A DNA stretch of 64,000 nt, from the NCBI RefSeq assembly GCF_900114355.1, contig NZ_FOSS01000001.1:124001-188000 (forward strand). Reading direction: 5' to 3'. Below the pieces are notes generated by a model. It did no database searches, was not told the origin of the DNA, and was given only the letters and a program-made list of their open reading frames with translations. Position numbers and translations under genes: made by a program. Below, one piece after another: positions 40,265 through 49,044 of this stretch; position 1 is the stretch's first letter, and each line of letters opens with the position of its first letter. Source of the stretch: Lysobacter sp. cf310. GTDB taxonomy: Bacteria; Pseudomonadota; Gammaproteobacteria; Xanthomonadales; Xanthomonadaceae.

Positions 40265-40516
40265 ATGGATCTGGAATGGATGGGTTACGTCGCCGCGACC
40301 CTGACCACGCTGTCGTTCCTGCCGCAGGCGGTGAAAACCATCCGCAGCCGCGACACGCGCGGCATCTCGCTGGGCATGTACGTGGTGTTCACCGTCGGGG
40401 TCGGCTTCTGGTTCGGCTACGGCCTGGCCCTGCACTCCTGGCCGATGATCGTGTCCAACGCGATCACCTTCGCGCTGGCGGCGACCATCCTGGGCCTGAA
40501 ACTCAAGTACGGCTGA
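40265..40516 (+). CDS. SemiSWEET sugar transporter
   Basis: Bacterial half-SWEET of 83 aa with three membrane helices; it works as a homodimer that lets sugars move down their gradient. The PQ-loop core LSFLPQAVKTIRSRDTRGISLGMY is exact, followed by GVGFWFGYGLAL and ITFALAATILGLKLKYG. GGGAGCGCC precedes the ATG. Convergent with the DUF998 gene, with only 3 bases between them. Confidence 0.95.
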   Translation: MDLEWMGYVAATLTTLSFLPQAVKTIRSRDTRGISLGMYVVFTVGVGFWFGYGLALHSWPMIVSNAITFALAATILGLKLKYG

Positions 40517-40519
40517 GGC

Positions 40520-41131
40520 TCAGCGAGGCGCCGCCCGCGCGCGCGCCGCGACCAGCCACCACAGCAGCCAGGTCGCGAACGCCGCGCGCTGGGCCAGGCC
40601 CGCCGGCAGCAGCGAGGGCAGCACCAGCGCGAACAGCAGCACCGCCAGCGCGGCGACCAGGCTGGCCAGGCTCAGCGTGTGCAGCTCCGGGCGCGCGCGG
40701 CTGCGGCTGCCCAGCGCGATCGCGAATGCGCCCGCGGCGAAGGCCAGCCACCACAGCAGCCACACCGTCGCATGCAGGCGGCTGGGCGCGGAGTCGAAGT
40801 CCTGCGTGTCCAGCGGCAGCAGGCCTTGCGCAGCGAAAGCCAAGGCCGACAGCAACACCAACTGCGAGCCCACGCGTACGCTCCAACGCGTGCCGGCCAG
40901 CGCTTCGCGCAGCCCCAGCGCCACCGCCGCGGCGAGCAGGCCCGGCAGCGCGAACGCGAACAGGTTGAACCACCGCGCGTAAGGCACCCCCGAACCGCCC
41001 AGCCAGGCGACCGGATGCTGGGTATGCGCATAGCCGTCGAACAGCGCGCCGAAACCCGCCAGCGCCAGCACGAAGGACAGCAGCGCGGCCGCGGCCGCGA
41101 TCGTTTTCCAGGCTTTCACGACAACTCCCAT
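40520..41131 (-). CDS. DUF998 membrane protein
   Basis: 203 aa with about six membrane helices. The pattern [32 protein letters not shown] and [10 protein letters not shown] is typical of DUF998 proteins, inner-membrane proteins of unknown function. Its ATG lies inside the end of the XRE regulator gene (16-base overlap), so it is the third gene of a tightly packed operon with the regulator and the 209-aa membrane protein. Confidence 0.85.
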   Translation of the reverse strand: MGVVVKAWKTIAAAAALLSFVLALAGFGALFDGYAHTQHPVAWLGGSGVPYARWFNLFAFALPGLLAAAVALGLREALAGTRWSVRVGSQLVLLSALAFAAQGLLPLDTQDFDSAPSRLHATVWLLWWLAFAAGAFAIALGSRSRARPELHTLSLASLVAALAVLLFALVLPSLLPAGLAQRAAFATWLLWWLVAARARAAPR

Positions 41132-41331
41132 ACGAATACGTCCTCGACTCCGACTTCGAACGCGCGCGCGATCCGGAACGCCAGTTCCAGCGATGGCGCG
41201 TAGCGTCCGGCCTCCAGCGCGATGATGGTCTGGCGGGTCACGCCGCAGGCATCGGCCAGCGCCTGCTGGGTCATTTCGCCGCGCTCGAAGCGCAGGCGGC
41301 GGATGTGGTTGCGGATCGGGGTGGCGACCAT
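41116..41331 (-). CDS. XRE-family transcriptional regulator (HTH, 71 aa)
   Basis: Minimal helix-turn-helix regulator of the YozG/XRE type. [49 protein letters not shown] is a full HTH_3 domain, followed only by [11 protein letters not shown]. Starts MVATPIRN at 41331, 8 bases after the upstream membrane-protein gene. Such regulators commonly sit in operons with small multi-pass membrane proteins. A palindrome in the operon promoter (41992-42006) is a probable operator for it. Confidence 0.92.
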   Translation of the reverse strand: MVATPIRNHIRRLRFERGEMTQQALADACGVTRQTIIALEAGRYAPSLELAFRIARAFEVGVEDVFVWELS

Positions 41332-41339
41332 GCGCGCGC

Positions 41340-41969
41340 TCAGTGCCGATCGCGCCAGTAGTAGACCGCGCTGGCCGCGTACTCGCACAGCCAGCCCCAC
41401 ATCAGCGCGAACACCAGCAGGCTGGACACCATCGCCGGCGTCGCCCAGGCCAGGCGCGAGGCCGGACTCAGGCCCAGCGTCACCGCGATTCCGATCACGC
41501 CGAAAATCAGCGCACCGTGGCCCCAGTCGGCGGCGTGGCGGGCGATCTCGCGATCGCGCTCGTCCTCGCCGACCGCGCCGCGCCAGCGCGAGCTCAGCAC
41601 CTGCGACAGCACCGCCCAGGCGATCAGCAGCAGGACCAGATGGCGGCCGACCGCGCCGGCCTCCGGATTGCGCCACAGCTCGGCGCCCTGGAACACCTGC
41701 ACCTTGGCCAGGTAATAGGCGACCGCGACGAGCATGAAGCCCAGGCCGATCCAGGCCCGCCATTCGCCGAGCGCGGCGCGGCCCTCGAACTCGGAACGCG
41801 GCACCCGATGCAGCAATAGCAGCGAGCCCCAGGCCGTGGTGACCAACAGGGCCACCCCGAGCTTGCCGCCGTCGAAGCCCAGCAGCGCCGAGGGGCTGGC
41901 GATCAGCAGCCACAGCGACAGCCCCGCCACCGCCAGCAAACCGGCCAGACCCCAGCTACGCGTCATCAT
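41340..41969 (-). CDS. Multi-pass membrane protein upstream of XRE regulator
   Basis: 209 aa with about six membrane helices. A cytoplasmic loop with [26 protein letters not shown] resembles the 'DERE...A' segment of DUF2178/DUF3796-type membrane proteins that accompany YozG-like regulators. The assignment is tentative. The ATG at 41969 follows CAGGGG by 7 bases. First gene of the membrane-XRE-DUF998 operon; function unknown. Confidence 0.75.
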   Translation of the reverse strand: MMTRSWGLAGLLAVAGLSLWLLIASPSALLGFDGGKLGVALLVTTAWGSLLLLHRVPRSEFEGRAALGEWRAWIGLGFMLVAVAYYLAKVQVFQGAELWRNPEAGAVGRHLVLLLIAWAVLSQVLSSRWRGAVGEDERDREIARHAADWGHGALIFGVIGIAVTLGLSPASRLAWATPAMVSSLLVFALMWGWLCEYAASAVYYWRDRH

Positions 41970-41991
41970 GGTGTACCCCTGACCAGACAAT

Positions 41992-42030
41992 ATGTACGCT
42001 GTACATTACATTCACTCCAAAGCATGTCAA
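41992..42030 (-). promoter_or_regulatory. Promoter with palindromic operator for the XRE operon
   Basis: Minus strand: a perfect -35 TTGACA (42025-42030), a 16-base spacer, and a -10-like TAATGT (42003-42008). The perfect 15-base palindrome ATGTAC-AGC-GTACAT (41992-42006) overlaps the -10. The stretch is strikingly AT-rich for this genome. Autoregulation by the XRE protein encoded in the operon is the simplest reading. Confidence 0.7.
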
Positions 42031-42102
42031 GTATTTTTTACATGTCTTGGATTCGCCCCGGGCTGGCACCATGTCCGGCTGATCGTTTACGCAGGACCGC
42101 CC

Positions 42103-42975
42103 ATGACCGTCTCCGCTCCGCAGCCGCACGTCTTCGACGCCACCACCGACCGCTTCGAGGCCGAGGTCCTGCAGCGTTCGCTGCAGACGCCGGTGCTGGT
42201 CGATTTCTGGGCCGCCTGGTGCGAGCCCTGCAAGACCCTGGGCCCGCTGCTGGAAAAGCTGGCCGGCGAGTACAACGGCGCCTTCGTCCTGGCCAAGGTC
42301 GACGTGGACGCCGAGCAGCAACTGGCCGGCATGTTCCAGATCCGCTCGATCCCGACCGTGTACCTGGTCAAGGACGGCCAGCTCGTCGATGGCTTCCCGG
42401 GCGCCCTGCCCGAAGGCCAGCTGCGCGAATTCCTCAGCCACCACGGCATCCAGCCGGCCGCGGCCGTCGAGGAACCCGTGGCCGACGAGGCCGAGCCCGC
42501 GCTGGACCCGCACGCCGAAGTGCTGCGCCTGCGCGCCGAAGTCGCGGCCGAGCCCGATCAGGCCGAGCGCAAGCTCGAACTCGCGCTGGCCCTGCTGCGC
42601 ACCGGCGCCGCCCACGAGGCCGAACAGCTGCTCGACGCGCTGCCCGCCAACCTGGCCACCGACGACCGCGCCCTGCGCGCCCGCGCGCGCCTGGGCTTCG
42701 CCGCCCTGCTCAAGGACGCGCCCGCGCCGGAGGTGCTGGAAGCGGCGATCGCCAGCGACGAGACCGACCTGCGCGCACGCCACCTGCTCGGCGCGCACCG
42801 CCTGATCGGCGGCCAGTCCGAGGCCGCGCTGGAGCAGTTCATCGAGATGCTGCGGCGCGACCGCGCCTACCAGGACGGCCTGCCGCGCAAGGCCCTGATC
42901 GACGCCTTCCGCGTGGTCGAGGACGAAGATCTGGTCGGCCGCTACCGCCGCAAGATGTCCTCGCTGCTGTTCTGA
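42103..42975 (+). CDS. cnoX: CnoX/YbbN-type thioredoxin with TPR C-terminus
   Basis: 290 aa. An N-terminal thioredoxin domain (about 10-115) with DFWAAWCEPCKTLGPLLEKL, cysteines C40 and C43, and the cis-proline in SIPTVYLVKDG. A C-terminal TPR-like helical region follows (about 165-290). In E. coli this protein is a holdase that hands substrates to GroEL and its thioredoxin motif is incomplete; here the CxxC is intact, so redox activity is plausible. It is divergent from the XRE operon; its leader includes the AT-rich regulator region. Confidence 0.92.
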   Translation: MTVSAPQPHVFDATTDRFEAEVLQRSLQTPVLVDFWAAWCEPCKTLGPLLEKLAGEYNGAFVLAKVDVDAEQQLAGMFQIRSIPTVYLVKDGQLVDGFPGALPEGQLREFLSHHGIQPAAAVEEPVADEAEPALDPHAEVLRLRAEVAAEPDQAERKLELALALLRTGAAHEAEQLLDALPANLATDDRALRARARLGFAALLKDAPAPEVLEAAIASDETDLRARHLLGAHRLIGGQSEAALEQFIEMLRRDRAYQDGLPRKALIDAFRVVEDEDLVGRYRRKMSSLLF

Positions 42976-43101
42976 GCCGCACGCTCACCCGGGAGCGAGC
43001 GTCCGCTTTCGCTCGCTCCTCACTCCTCCAAACTCACTCCCCGCCCTTGACTATACGCATGCGTATGGCAGGCTGAACGCCCCCGCCCGCCACGACCGCG
43101 C

Positions 43102-43554
43102 ATGAAAGCCAGCACCCTGAAACTCGGCCTCAACCTGTGGCCGCCGTTCCTGTTCAGCGGCATCCGGGTCTGCCGGATCGCAGCCGACTACCGCCACGCG
43201 CGGGTCGAGCTGCGAATGCGGCCGTGGAATCGCAACTACGTCGGCACCCACTTCGGCGGCAGTCTGTTCTCGATGACCGATCCGTTCTGGATGTTGCTCA
43301 CGCTCAACGCGCTGGGCCGCGACTACATCGTCTGGGACAAGGCCGGCGCGATCGAATTCGTGAAGCCCGGACGCGGCACGGTGCACGCCGAATTCACGCT
43401 CGACGAGCAGGTGCTGCAGCAACTGCGCGAGGCCACCGCCGGCGGCGAAAAAACCCTGCGCTGGTTCGACACCGACGTGATCGACGCCGGCGGCGACGTG
43501 GTCGCGCGCGTGCGCAAACAGCTCTACGTGCGGCGCAAACCCGGCCGCGACTGA
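43102..43554 (+). CDS. DUF4442 hotdog-fold protein
   Basis: 150 aa of the DUF4442 (PaaI-like thioesterase fold) family. LNLWPPFLFSGIRVCRIAADYRHARVELRMRPWNRNYVGTHFGGSLFSMTDPFWML has the WNRNYxGTHFGGS landmark; LDEQVLQQLREA and a basic C-terminus follow. A thioesterase-like role on acyl-CoA is inferred from the fold only. The ATG at 43102 is the first in frame. The 265 bases after it, up to the kinase, hold no recognisable gene. Confidence 0.88.
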   Translation: MKASTLKLGLNLWPPFLFSGIRVCRIAADYRHARVELRMRPWNRNYVGTHFGGSLFSMTDPFWMLLTLNALGRDYIVWDKAGAIEFVKPGRGTVHAEFTLDEQVLQQLREATAGGEKTLRWFDTDVIDAGGDVVARVRKQLYVRRKPGRD

Positions 43555-43819
43555 ACCCCGGCACTGTGCGCAACAGGTCGGCTGGCAGGATGTGAAGACC
43601 GGCCACGGTCTATTTCTGACGCGGTGGGTCCATTCCCGACGCAGTCGCGGCGTCTGCGCGCCCGCCGCCATGCTGTGGCCTGTCGCCTTGCGCTTCCGAC
43701 GAGGCACAATAGGCGTGCGCGACAATGGATGGCGCGTCTTCACGTAGTTTGCGTGATGTGAGTGTGGTCAGTCCCGGCGCGCATCGGCGTATGCTGGGCA
43801 CTCGCGACAGGGGGCCGCG

Positions 43820-45835
43820 ATGTCCAGGTCTACACAAAATCCGCACGAAGAATCAGCGCCGTTGCCGGAGATCGCCGGCTATCGCCTGCGCCGCGTGATC
43901 AATCACGGCGGCATGTCGACCGTGTACCTGGGCGAACAGATCGGCTTGGCGCGCGAAGTCGCGATCAAGGTCATGCTGCCGTTGGCGCTGTCGGACGAAG
44001 TCAGCCGCCGCCGCTTCGAAAACGAAGTGCGCACCATCGCCAGACTCGAACACCCCAACGTCGTGGTCATCCACGAAGTCGGACGCACGCGCGAAGGCCT
44101 GCCCTACTACGCCATGCCGTATCTGGCGCGCGGCCATCTGGGCCAGCGCGATCTGAGCAAGGACGAGCCGCGCGCGATCGCGATCATGGAAACCCTGTTG
44201 TCGGCGCTGGATTACGCGCATGCGCGCGGCGTCGTGCATCGCGACGTCAAGGCCGAGAACGTCTTGTTCGACGACGCCGAGCGTCCGCTGCTGGCCGACT
44301 TCGGCATCGCCCTGCGCCGCGGCTTCGGCCCGCGCGTGACCGCGGCCGGTCTGGCCGTGGGCAGCACCGCCTACATGGCGCCGGAACAGGCGCGCGGCGA
44401 AGACGTCGACGGCCGCGCCGACCTCTACAGCCTGGGCGTGCTGGGCTGGGAAATGCTGACCGGCCGCCTGCCCTTCGAAGCCGCCGACGCGCTGTCGATG
44501 GCGGTGATGCACGCGCAGGACCCGATTCCCAAACTGCCGCAGCACCTGCGTCACTGGCAGCGCTTCATGAACCGCGCGCTGGCCAAGCAACCCGGCCAGC
44601 GTTTCCAGGACGCGGCCGAAATGACCGAAGCGCTGGCCGACGTGCAGCGCAGCGGTTTCGTGCACAGCCTCAAGCGCCTGCTACCGCGCGCCCAACGCTT
44701 GCGCCAGTGGGCGGTGCCGCTGTGGGCCGGCGTCGCGGTGGCCGCGGTGGCGGTGGTCGCGATCGGCTTCGGCCTCAGCAGCGCCCAGGACGACGAATTC
44801 TTCCGGGTCGAGCGCGCCGCCGCGCCGGCCAGCGCCGCCGCCAGCGCGGCGGTCGGCGACCCCACCGACGCCATGCTCGCGCCGCTGCCCGAAGCGCCGC
44901 TGCAGCGTTCGCTGGAGGAGGCGCGCCGCTACATCCGCCAGGGCAAGCTGACCGCGCCCGCCGACGGCAACGCCTACAACAGCCTGCTGACCGCCTGGCA
45001 CGCCGACAGCACCAGTCCCGACGTGCGCGCGGGCGTGACCGAACTCACCCGCGCGCTCGGCGACCAACTCGCCGTGGCCGTGCGCGAGCGCAACGACCAG
45101 CGCGCACGCGAACACATGCTCAACGCCACCACCCTGGCCCAGCAGACCGGCAGCGCCGATTCGCCCGCGATGCGCGCGTTGCGCGATCAGGCCGCGGCCG
45201 CGCTGCAGGCGCGCATCGAACTGGACGGCAAGCGCAACGATCGCGAGGACGCGCAGCGCTCGGCCGCGCTCGCGGCGGAACTGGACCTGCCCAAGGCCAC
45301 CTCCGCGCGCCTGATCGCGCAGGCCAAGGCGATCGGCGGTCTGCGCCCCGGCGAGACCGTCGCGGTCGGCAGCGTGATCCAGGACAACAGCCGCATCACC
45401 GTCGCGCTCAGCCCGCGTCCGGTCAGCCGCGCCGAGTACGCGCGCTTCGCCAGCGCCAGCAACCGCAGCCCGGCGCTGTGCCGCGAACGCGCCTCGCTGC
45501 TGCGTGTGCTGGCGCCGCGCAACTGGGAATCGCCGGGCTTCAAGCAGAGCGACGGCGAGCCGGTGGTCTGCGTGTCGCAGGCCGACGCCGAGGCCTATGC
45601 GCAGTGGTACAGCCAGCAGACCGGCCGGCGCTACCGCCTGCCGTCGGCGGCCGAAGCCGAGAACCTCAACGACACTCCCGGCCGCGCGCTGTCGATGTGG
45701 CTGCGCGACTGCGGCCGCGACTGCCAGCAGCGCCAGGCTAGCGGCGCCTCCTGGCGCAGCGGCCAGGCCCAGCGTCCGCTGGCCGCCGCGCGCGGTTACG
45801 ACGACGTCGGTTTCCGCCTGGTGCGCGAACGCTAA
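43820..45835 (+). CDS. Ser/Thr protein kinase fused to a formylglycine-generating-enzyme-like domain
   Basis: 671 aa. The N-terminal Hanks-type kinase is complete: glycine loop INHGGMSTVY (27-36), K50 in EVAIKV, catalytic HRDVKAEN with D142, DFG, and YMAPEQARG. Then one membrane helix (about 295-318), a periplasmic helical stretch rich in A/R/Q (about 330-520), and a C-terminal FGE/SUMF1-type domain (PVSRAEYARFASAS, EPVVCVSQADAEAYAQWYS, GRRYRLPSAAEAE, GASWRSG, DVGFRLVRER). The FGE-like domain is short and would lie outside the membrane, so it is probably a ligand-binding sensor instead of a sulfatase activator. The gene stands alone. Confidence 0.93.
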   Translation: MSRSTQNPHEESAPLPEIAGYRLRRVINHGGMSTVYLGEQIGLAREVAIKVMLPLALSDEVSRRRFENEVRTIARLEHPNVVVIHEVGRTREGLPYYAMPYLARGHLGQRDLSKDEPRAIAIMETLLSALDYAHARGVVHRDVKAENVLFDDAERPLLADFGIALRRGFGPRVTAAGLAVGSTAYMAPEQARGEDVDGRADLYSLGVLGWEMLTGRLPFEAADALSMAVMHAQDPIPKLPQHLRHWQRFMNRALAKQPGQRFQDAAEMTEALADVQRSGFVHSLKRLLPRAQRLRQWAVPLWAGVAVAAVAVVAIGFGLSSAQDDEFFRVERAAAPASAAASAAVGDPTDAMLAPLPEAPLQRSLEEARRYIRQGKLTAPADGNAYNSLLTAWHADSTSPDVRAGVTELTRALGDQLAVAVRERNDQRAREHMLNATTLAQQTGSADSPAMRALRDQAAAALQARIELDGKRNDREDAQRSAALAAELDLPKATSARLIAQAKAIGGLRPGETVAVGSVIQDNSRITVALSPRPVSRAEYARFASASNRSPALCRERASLLRVLAPRNWESPGFKQSDGEPVVCVSQADAEAYAQWYSQQTGRRYRLPSAAEAENLNDTPGRALSMWLRDCGRDCQQRQASGASWRSGQAQRPLAAARGYDDVGFRLVRER

Positions 45836-45905
45836 GGGCGCAGCGGCGGAGCGCCGCTCCGCTTCAAGCCAAGCCCCTCGTAGCACGCCATGCGCCAAAA
45901 TCGCC

Positions 45906-46083
45906 CGGTGACCAGCCCCATGGCGACGGTGCGGTTATCACCGCACCCTACAGCCTTCGTAGGATGTGGTGAGCCAAAGGCGAACCGCATCGCACGGCGA
46001 CCGGCCCGAGGACGACGGTGTGGTTATCACCGCACCCTAGGACCTTCGTAGGAGGTGGTGAGCCAAAGGCGAACCGCATCGCC
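45906..46083. repeat. Two tandem 89-bp palindromic repeat units
   Basis: Units about 45906-45994 and 45995-46083, each with GGTTATCACCGCACCCTA, then CCTTCGTAGGA(t/g)GTGGTGAGCC, then AAAGGCGAACCGCATCG. The outer parts pair as a cruciform. The same family, inverted, forms the end of each unit near 13442-13517. The remainder of the 409-base gap (45836-46244) shows no gene; TACAAT at 46231 is a possible -10 for the next gene, which would make its mRNA nearly leaderless. Confidence 0.75.
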
Positions 46084-46244
46084 GCGCCATCGTCCCGACG
46101 ACACCGGCCCGACTCCTGACGCCCCTGGCCGCGCCATTCGCGCCAGCCCGTCGCCCCCCCGCACGACCGCCCGCGCCCACGCCGACCCCAAGCCCCCATC
46201 GCGGCACCGCCGCGCATGCCCGCGCTCGCCTACAATCTGGCGCC

Positions 46245-46916
46245 ATGCGCATGTCCAATCTGCAACGCCTGTTCCTCACCGGTCTGCTCACCCTGCTGCC
46301 GATCTGGCTGACCTGGGTGGTGGTCAAGTTCGTGTTCGTGCTGCTGTCCGACACCAGCCGGCCGCTGATCGACCCGCTCCTGGCCAACCTCGCCGCGACC
46401 AATCCGCAGGCGCTGGGCTGGCTCACCGAGCGCTGGTTCGCCACCGCGCTGGCCCTGGCCGCCACGCTGGGCGTGATCCTGCTGTCGGGCGTGATGGCAA
46501 GGCGCGTGTTCGGCCAGACCCTGCTGCGCGGCTTCGAGGCGCTGATCAAGCGCATCCCGCTGGCCAGCACCATCTACTCCAGCGCGCGCCAGTTGCTCGA
46601 CATCCTGCAGACCAAGCCCGACGGCACCCAGCGCGTGGTCCTGATCGACTTCCCGCATACCGAGATGAAGTCGATCGGCTTCGTCACCCGCGTGCTCAAG
46701 GAACAGGGCACCGGCCGCGAACTCGCGGCGGTGTACGTGCCGACCACGCCCAACCCGACCTCGGGCTATCTCGAGATCGTGCCGGTGGAAAAGATCACGC
46801 CCACCGATTGGAGCGTCGACCAGGCGATGAGTTTCATCATCTCCGGCGGCGCGGTATCGCCGGAGACGATTCCGTTCTCCGTTCCCGTCGCCACCGACAC
46901 CCAGACCGCGAACTGA
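46245..46916 (+). CDS. DUF502 membrane protein
   Basis: 223 aa, inner membrane, with two helices (about residues 8-32 and 65-88) and a C-terminal cytoplasmic domain. The family markers are LTLLPIWLTWVVVKFVF, PLASTIYSSARQLLDIL, RVVLIDFPHTEMKSIGFVT and VYVPTTPNPTSGYLEIVP. Function unknown; DUF502 proteins occur widely in bacteria and plants. An alternative ATG lies two codons later (46251). Upstream of the sugar dehydrogenase gene by 4 bases, so probably one transcript. Confidence 0.9.
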   Translation: MRMSNLQRLFLTGLLTLLPIWLTWVVVKFVFVLLSDTSRPLIDPLLANLAATNPQALGWLTERWFATALALAATLGVILLSGVMARRVFGQTLLRGFEALIKRIPLASTIYSSARQLLDILQTKPDGTQRVVLIDFPHTEMKSIGFVTRVLKEQGTGRELAAVYVPTTPNPTSGYLEIVPVEKITPTDWSVDQAMSFIISGGAVSPETIPFSVPVATDTQTAN

Positions 46917-46920
46917 CCTT

Positions 46921-48132
46921 ATGCGCACGCACGGACGCACCGCCCTTTCCATCCTCCGCCGCGGCGCCGCGCTCGCGTCGCTCGCCATGGCGCTGGCCCT
47001 GCCCGCCGGCGCCACCGAATCGGTCGCCCTGCTGCCGCAGACGATCAAGCTCGAAGACGGCCGCAGCTTCAAGCTCACCCTGCCGGCCAACCTCGAAGTC
47101 GTGCCGGTCGCGCAGGGCTACAAGCGCATCCGCTTCTTCGCGCGCAGCCCCGACGGCCGCATCTTCCTCACCGACATGCGCGACCTCAGCGACAACCGCA
47201 AGGGCCGCGTGCTGATCCTCGACGGCTGGGACGAGAAGAAGGCCAAGTTCGCCCGCATCACCCCCTACCTGACCGATCAGCGCAACCCCAACAACCTGGC
47301 CTTCCATACCGACAAGCAAGGCCAGCAGTGGCTGTACCTGGCGCTGACCGACAAGCTGGTGCGCTACCGCTACCGCGCCGGCGATCTCGCGCCCAGCTCG
47401 GCGCCGGAAACGCTGGCGACCTATCCCGACTACGGACTGAGCTACAAGTACGGCGGCTGGCATCTCACCCGCACGGTCGCGTTCGCCAACAACGGCAAGA
47501 TGTACGTCTCGGTCGGCAGCAGTTGCAACGCCTGCATCGAGAAAGAGCCGGTGCGCGCGACGGTGATGGAGTACAACCCCGACGGCAGCGGTGCGCGCGT
47601 GTACGCGCGCGGCCTGCGCAACGCGGTCGGCCTGATCGCCCACGACGATCGCCTGATCGCGACCAACCAGGGCGCCGATCACCTCGGCCTGGACAAGCCC
47701 GACGAGACCTTCTTCAAGCTGACCGACGGCGCCGACTACGGCTGGCCGCATTGCTACCACAGCCGCGGCAAGGTCTACGCCGATCCCAAGTTCCCGCGTC
47801 CGGCCGGCTGCGCCAAGGTGCCGCGCGCGTTCGGCTGGTTCCCCGCGCATGCCTCCGCGCTGGGCGTGGACTGGTTCCCGGCCGGCGACGGCAGCCTCGC
47901 CAATCAGTACGTGGTCGCCCTGCACGGCTCCACCAACGCCAAGATCGGCCACGGCTACAAGCTGGTGCGGGTCAACGCCGACGGCAGCAACGGCGGCGAC
48001 CTGATCACCGGCTTCCTCGACGGCGCCAAGGTCAACGGCCGCCCCTGCGGCGTGCTGCGCATGGGCCGCGACGCGTTCCTGTTCACCGACGACAAGTACG
48101 GCGTGATCTATTACGTGAGACCGAAACGATGA
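46921..48132 (+). CDS. PQQ-dependent sugar dehydrogenase-like protein
   Basis: 403 aa with a signal peptide (LRRGAALASLAMALALPAGATES). The soluble six-bladed propeller type: GYKRIRFFARSPDGRIFLTDM, NPNNLAFH, YVSVGSSCNAC, GLRNAVGLIAHDDRL, GADHLGLDKPDETF, DYGWPHCYH and GVLRMGRDAFLFTDDKYGVIYYV. The histidine and cysteine pattern fits the GDH/Asd family, and periplasmic sugar or aldose oxidation with PQQ is inferred. The stop overlaps the next start (ATGA). Confidence 0.9.
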   Translation: MRTHGRTALSILRRGAALASLAMALALPAGATESVALLPQTIKLEDGRSFKLTLPANLEVVPVAQGYKRIRFFARSPDGRIFLTDMRDLSDNRKGRVLILDGWDEKKAKFARITPYLTDQRNPNNLAFHTDKQGQQWLYLALTDKLVRYRYRAGDLAPSSAPETLATYPDYGLSYKYGGWHLTRTVAFANNGKMYVSVGSSCNACIEKEPVRATVMEYNPDGSGARVYARGLRNAVGLIAHDDRLIATNQGADHLGLDKPDETFFKLTDGADYGWPHCYHSRGKVYADPKFPRPAGCAKVPRAFGWFPAHASALGVDWFPAGDGSLANQYVVALHGSTNAKIGHGYKLVRVNADGSNGGDLITGFLDGAKVNGRPCGVLRMGRDAFLFTDDKYGVIYYVRPKR

Positions 48133-48920
48133 GCGCATCCGCGCCCGGGATCGTGACCAAGACGCTGGAAGACCGCGCGCTGCGCTTGTTCATCGTTCTG
48201 TCGGCGTTCTTCTGCGTGAACGCGGTGCTGGCCGAGTTCATCGGGGTCAAGATCTTCGCGCTCGAGGACACGCTCGGAATCGCGCCGCTGCAATGGAACC
48301 TGTTCGGCCAGAGCGGTTCGCTGAGCTTCACCGCCGGCACCCTGCTGTGGCCGGTGGTGTTCCTGATGACCGACGTCATCAACGAGTTCTTCGGCCGCCG
48401 CGGCGTGCGCACGATCTCCTGGCTGGCCGCGCTGTTGATCGTGTACGGCTTCGTGTTCGCGTTCGCCGCGATCTCGCTGGCGCCGGCCGGCTGGTGGGTG
48501 AAGGCGGCTCAGTCGCAGGGCGTAGCCGACTACCAGGCCGCGTTCGCGGCGGTGTTCGGCCAGGGCCTGTGGACCATCGCCGGCTCGCTGGTCGCCTTCA
48601 TGCTCGGTCAGCTGATCGACGTGGCCGTGTTCCACCGCATCCGCAACGCCACTGGCGAGAAGCACATCTGGCTGCGCGCGACCGGCTCGACCGCGGTCTC
48701 GCAGCTGGTCGACAGCTTCGTGGTGCTCTACATCGCCTTCGTGCTGGGGCCGCAGAAGTGGCCGACCTCGCTGTTCCTGGCGGTCAGCACGGTCAACTAC
48801 GCCTACAAGATGCTCGCGGCGATCGCGATGATTCCGCTGATCTACCTGGTACGTGCGGCGATCGTGCGCTATCTGGGCGCCGCACGGGCGCAGCAATTGC
48901 GCGACGAAGCCGCTGCCTGA
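48129..48920 (+). CDS. Queuosine precursor transporter (YhhQ/DUF165 family)
   Basis: 263 aa with about six membrane helices. The family signature FVNAVLAEFIGVKIFAL-like SAFFCVNAVLAEFIGVK, PVVFLMTDVINEFFGRRGVR, and GSTAVSQLVDSFVVLYIAF is clear. Transports preQ0/preQ1 for tRNA queuosine synthesis. Translationally coupled to the sugar dehydrogenase by ATGA overlap, although the functions look unrelated. Confidence 0.92.
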   Translation: MSASAPGIVTKTLEDRALRLFIVLSAFFCVNAVLAEFIGVKIFALEDTLGIAPLQWNLFGQSGSLSFTAGTLLWPVVFLMTDVINEFFGRRGVRTISWLAALLIVYGFVFAFAAISLAPAGWWVKAAQSQGVADYQAAFAAVFGQGLWTIAGSLVAFMLGQLIDVAVFHRIRNATGEKHIWLRATGSTAVSQLVDSFVVLYIAFVLGPQKWPTSLFLAVSTVNYAYKMLAAIAMIPLIYLVRAAIVRYLGAARAQQLRDEAAA

Positions 48921-49044
48921 ACGCGACGCGCGCCGCGGTTCGGCGCATCCGGAGCCCCGCCGCGCGCGATCCGTGACTTCCGACCGGGGCGGCTGCGCGG
49001 ACGCTCGGCCATGCTGGGCGTCTTATCGCTCCGGGGAACCCGTA

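Noticed and set aside
43555-43819. Possible small gene upstream of the kinase
   Set aside because: Short frames have no ribosome-binding site, no recognisable family and inconsistent composition.
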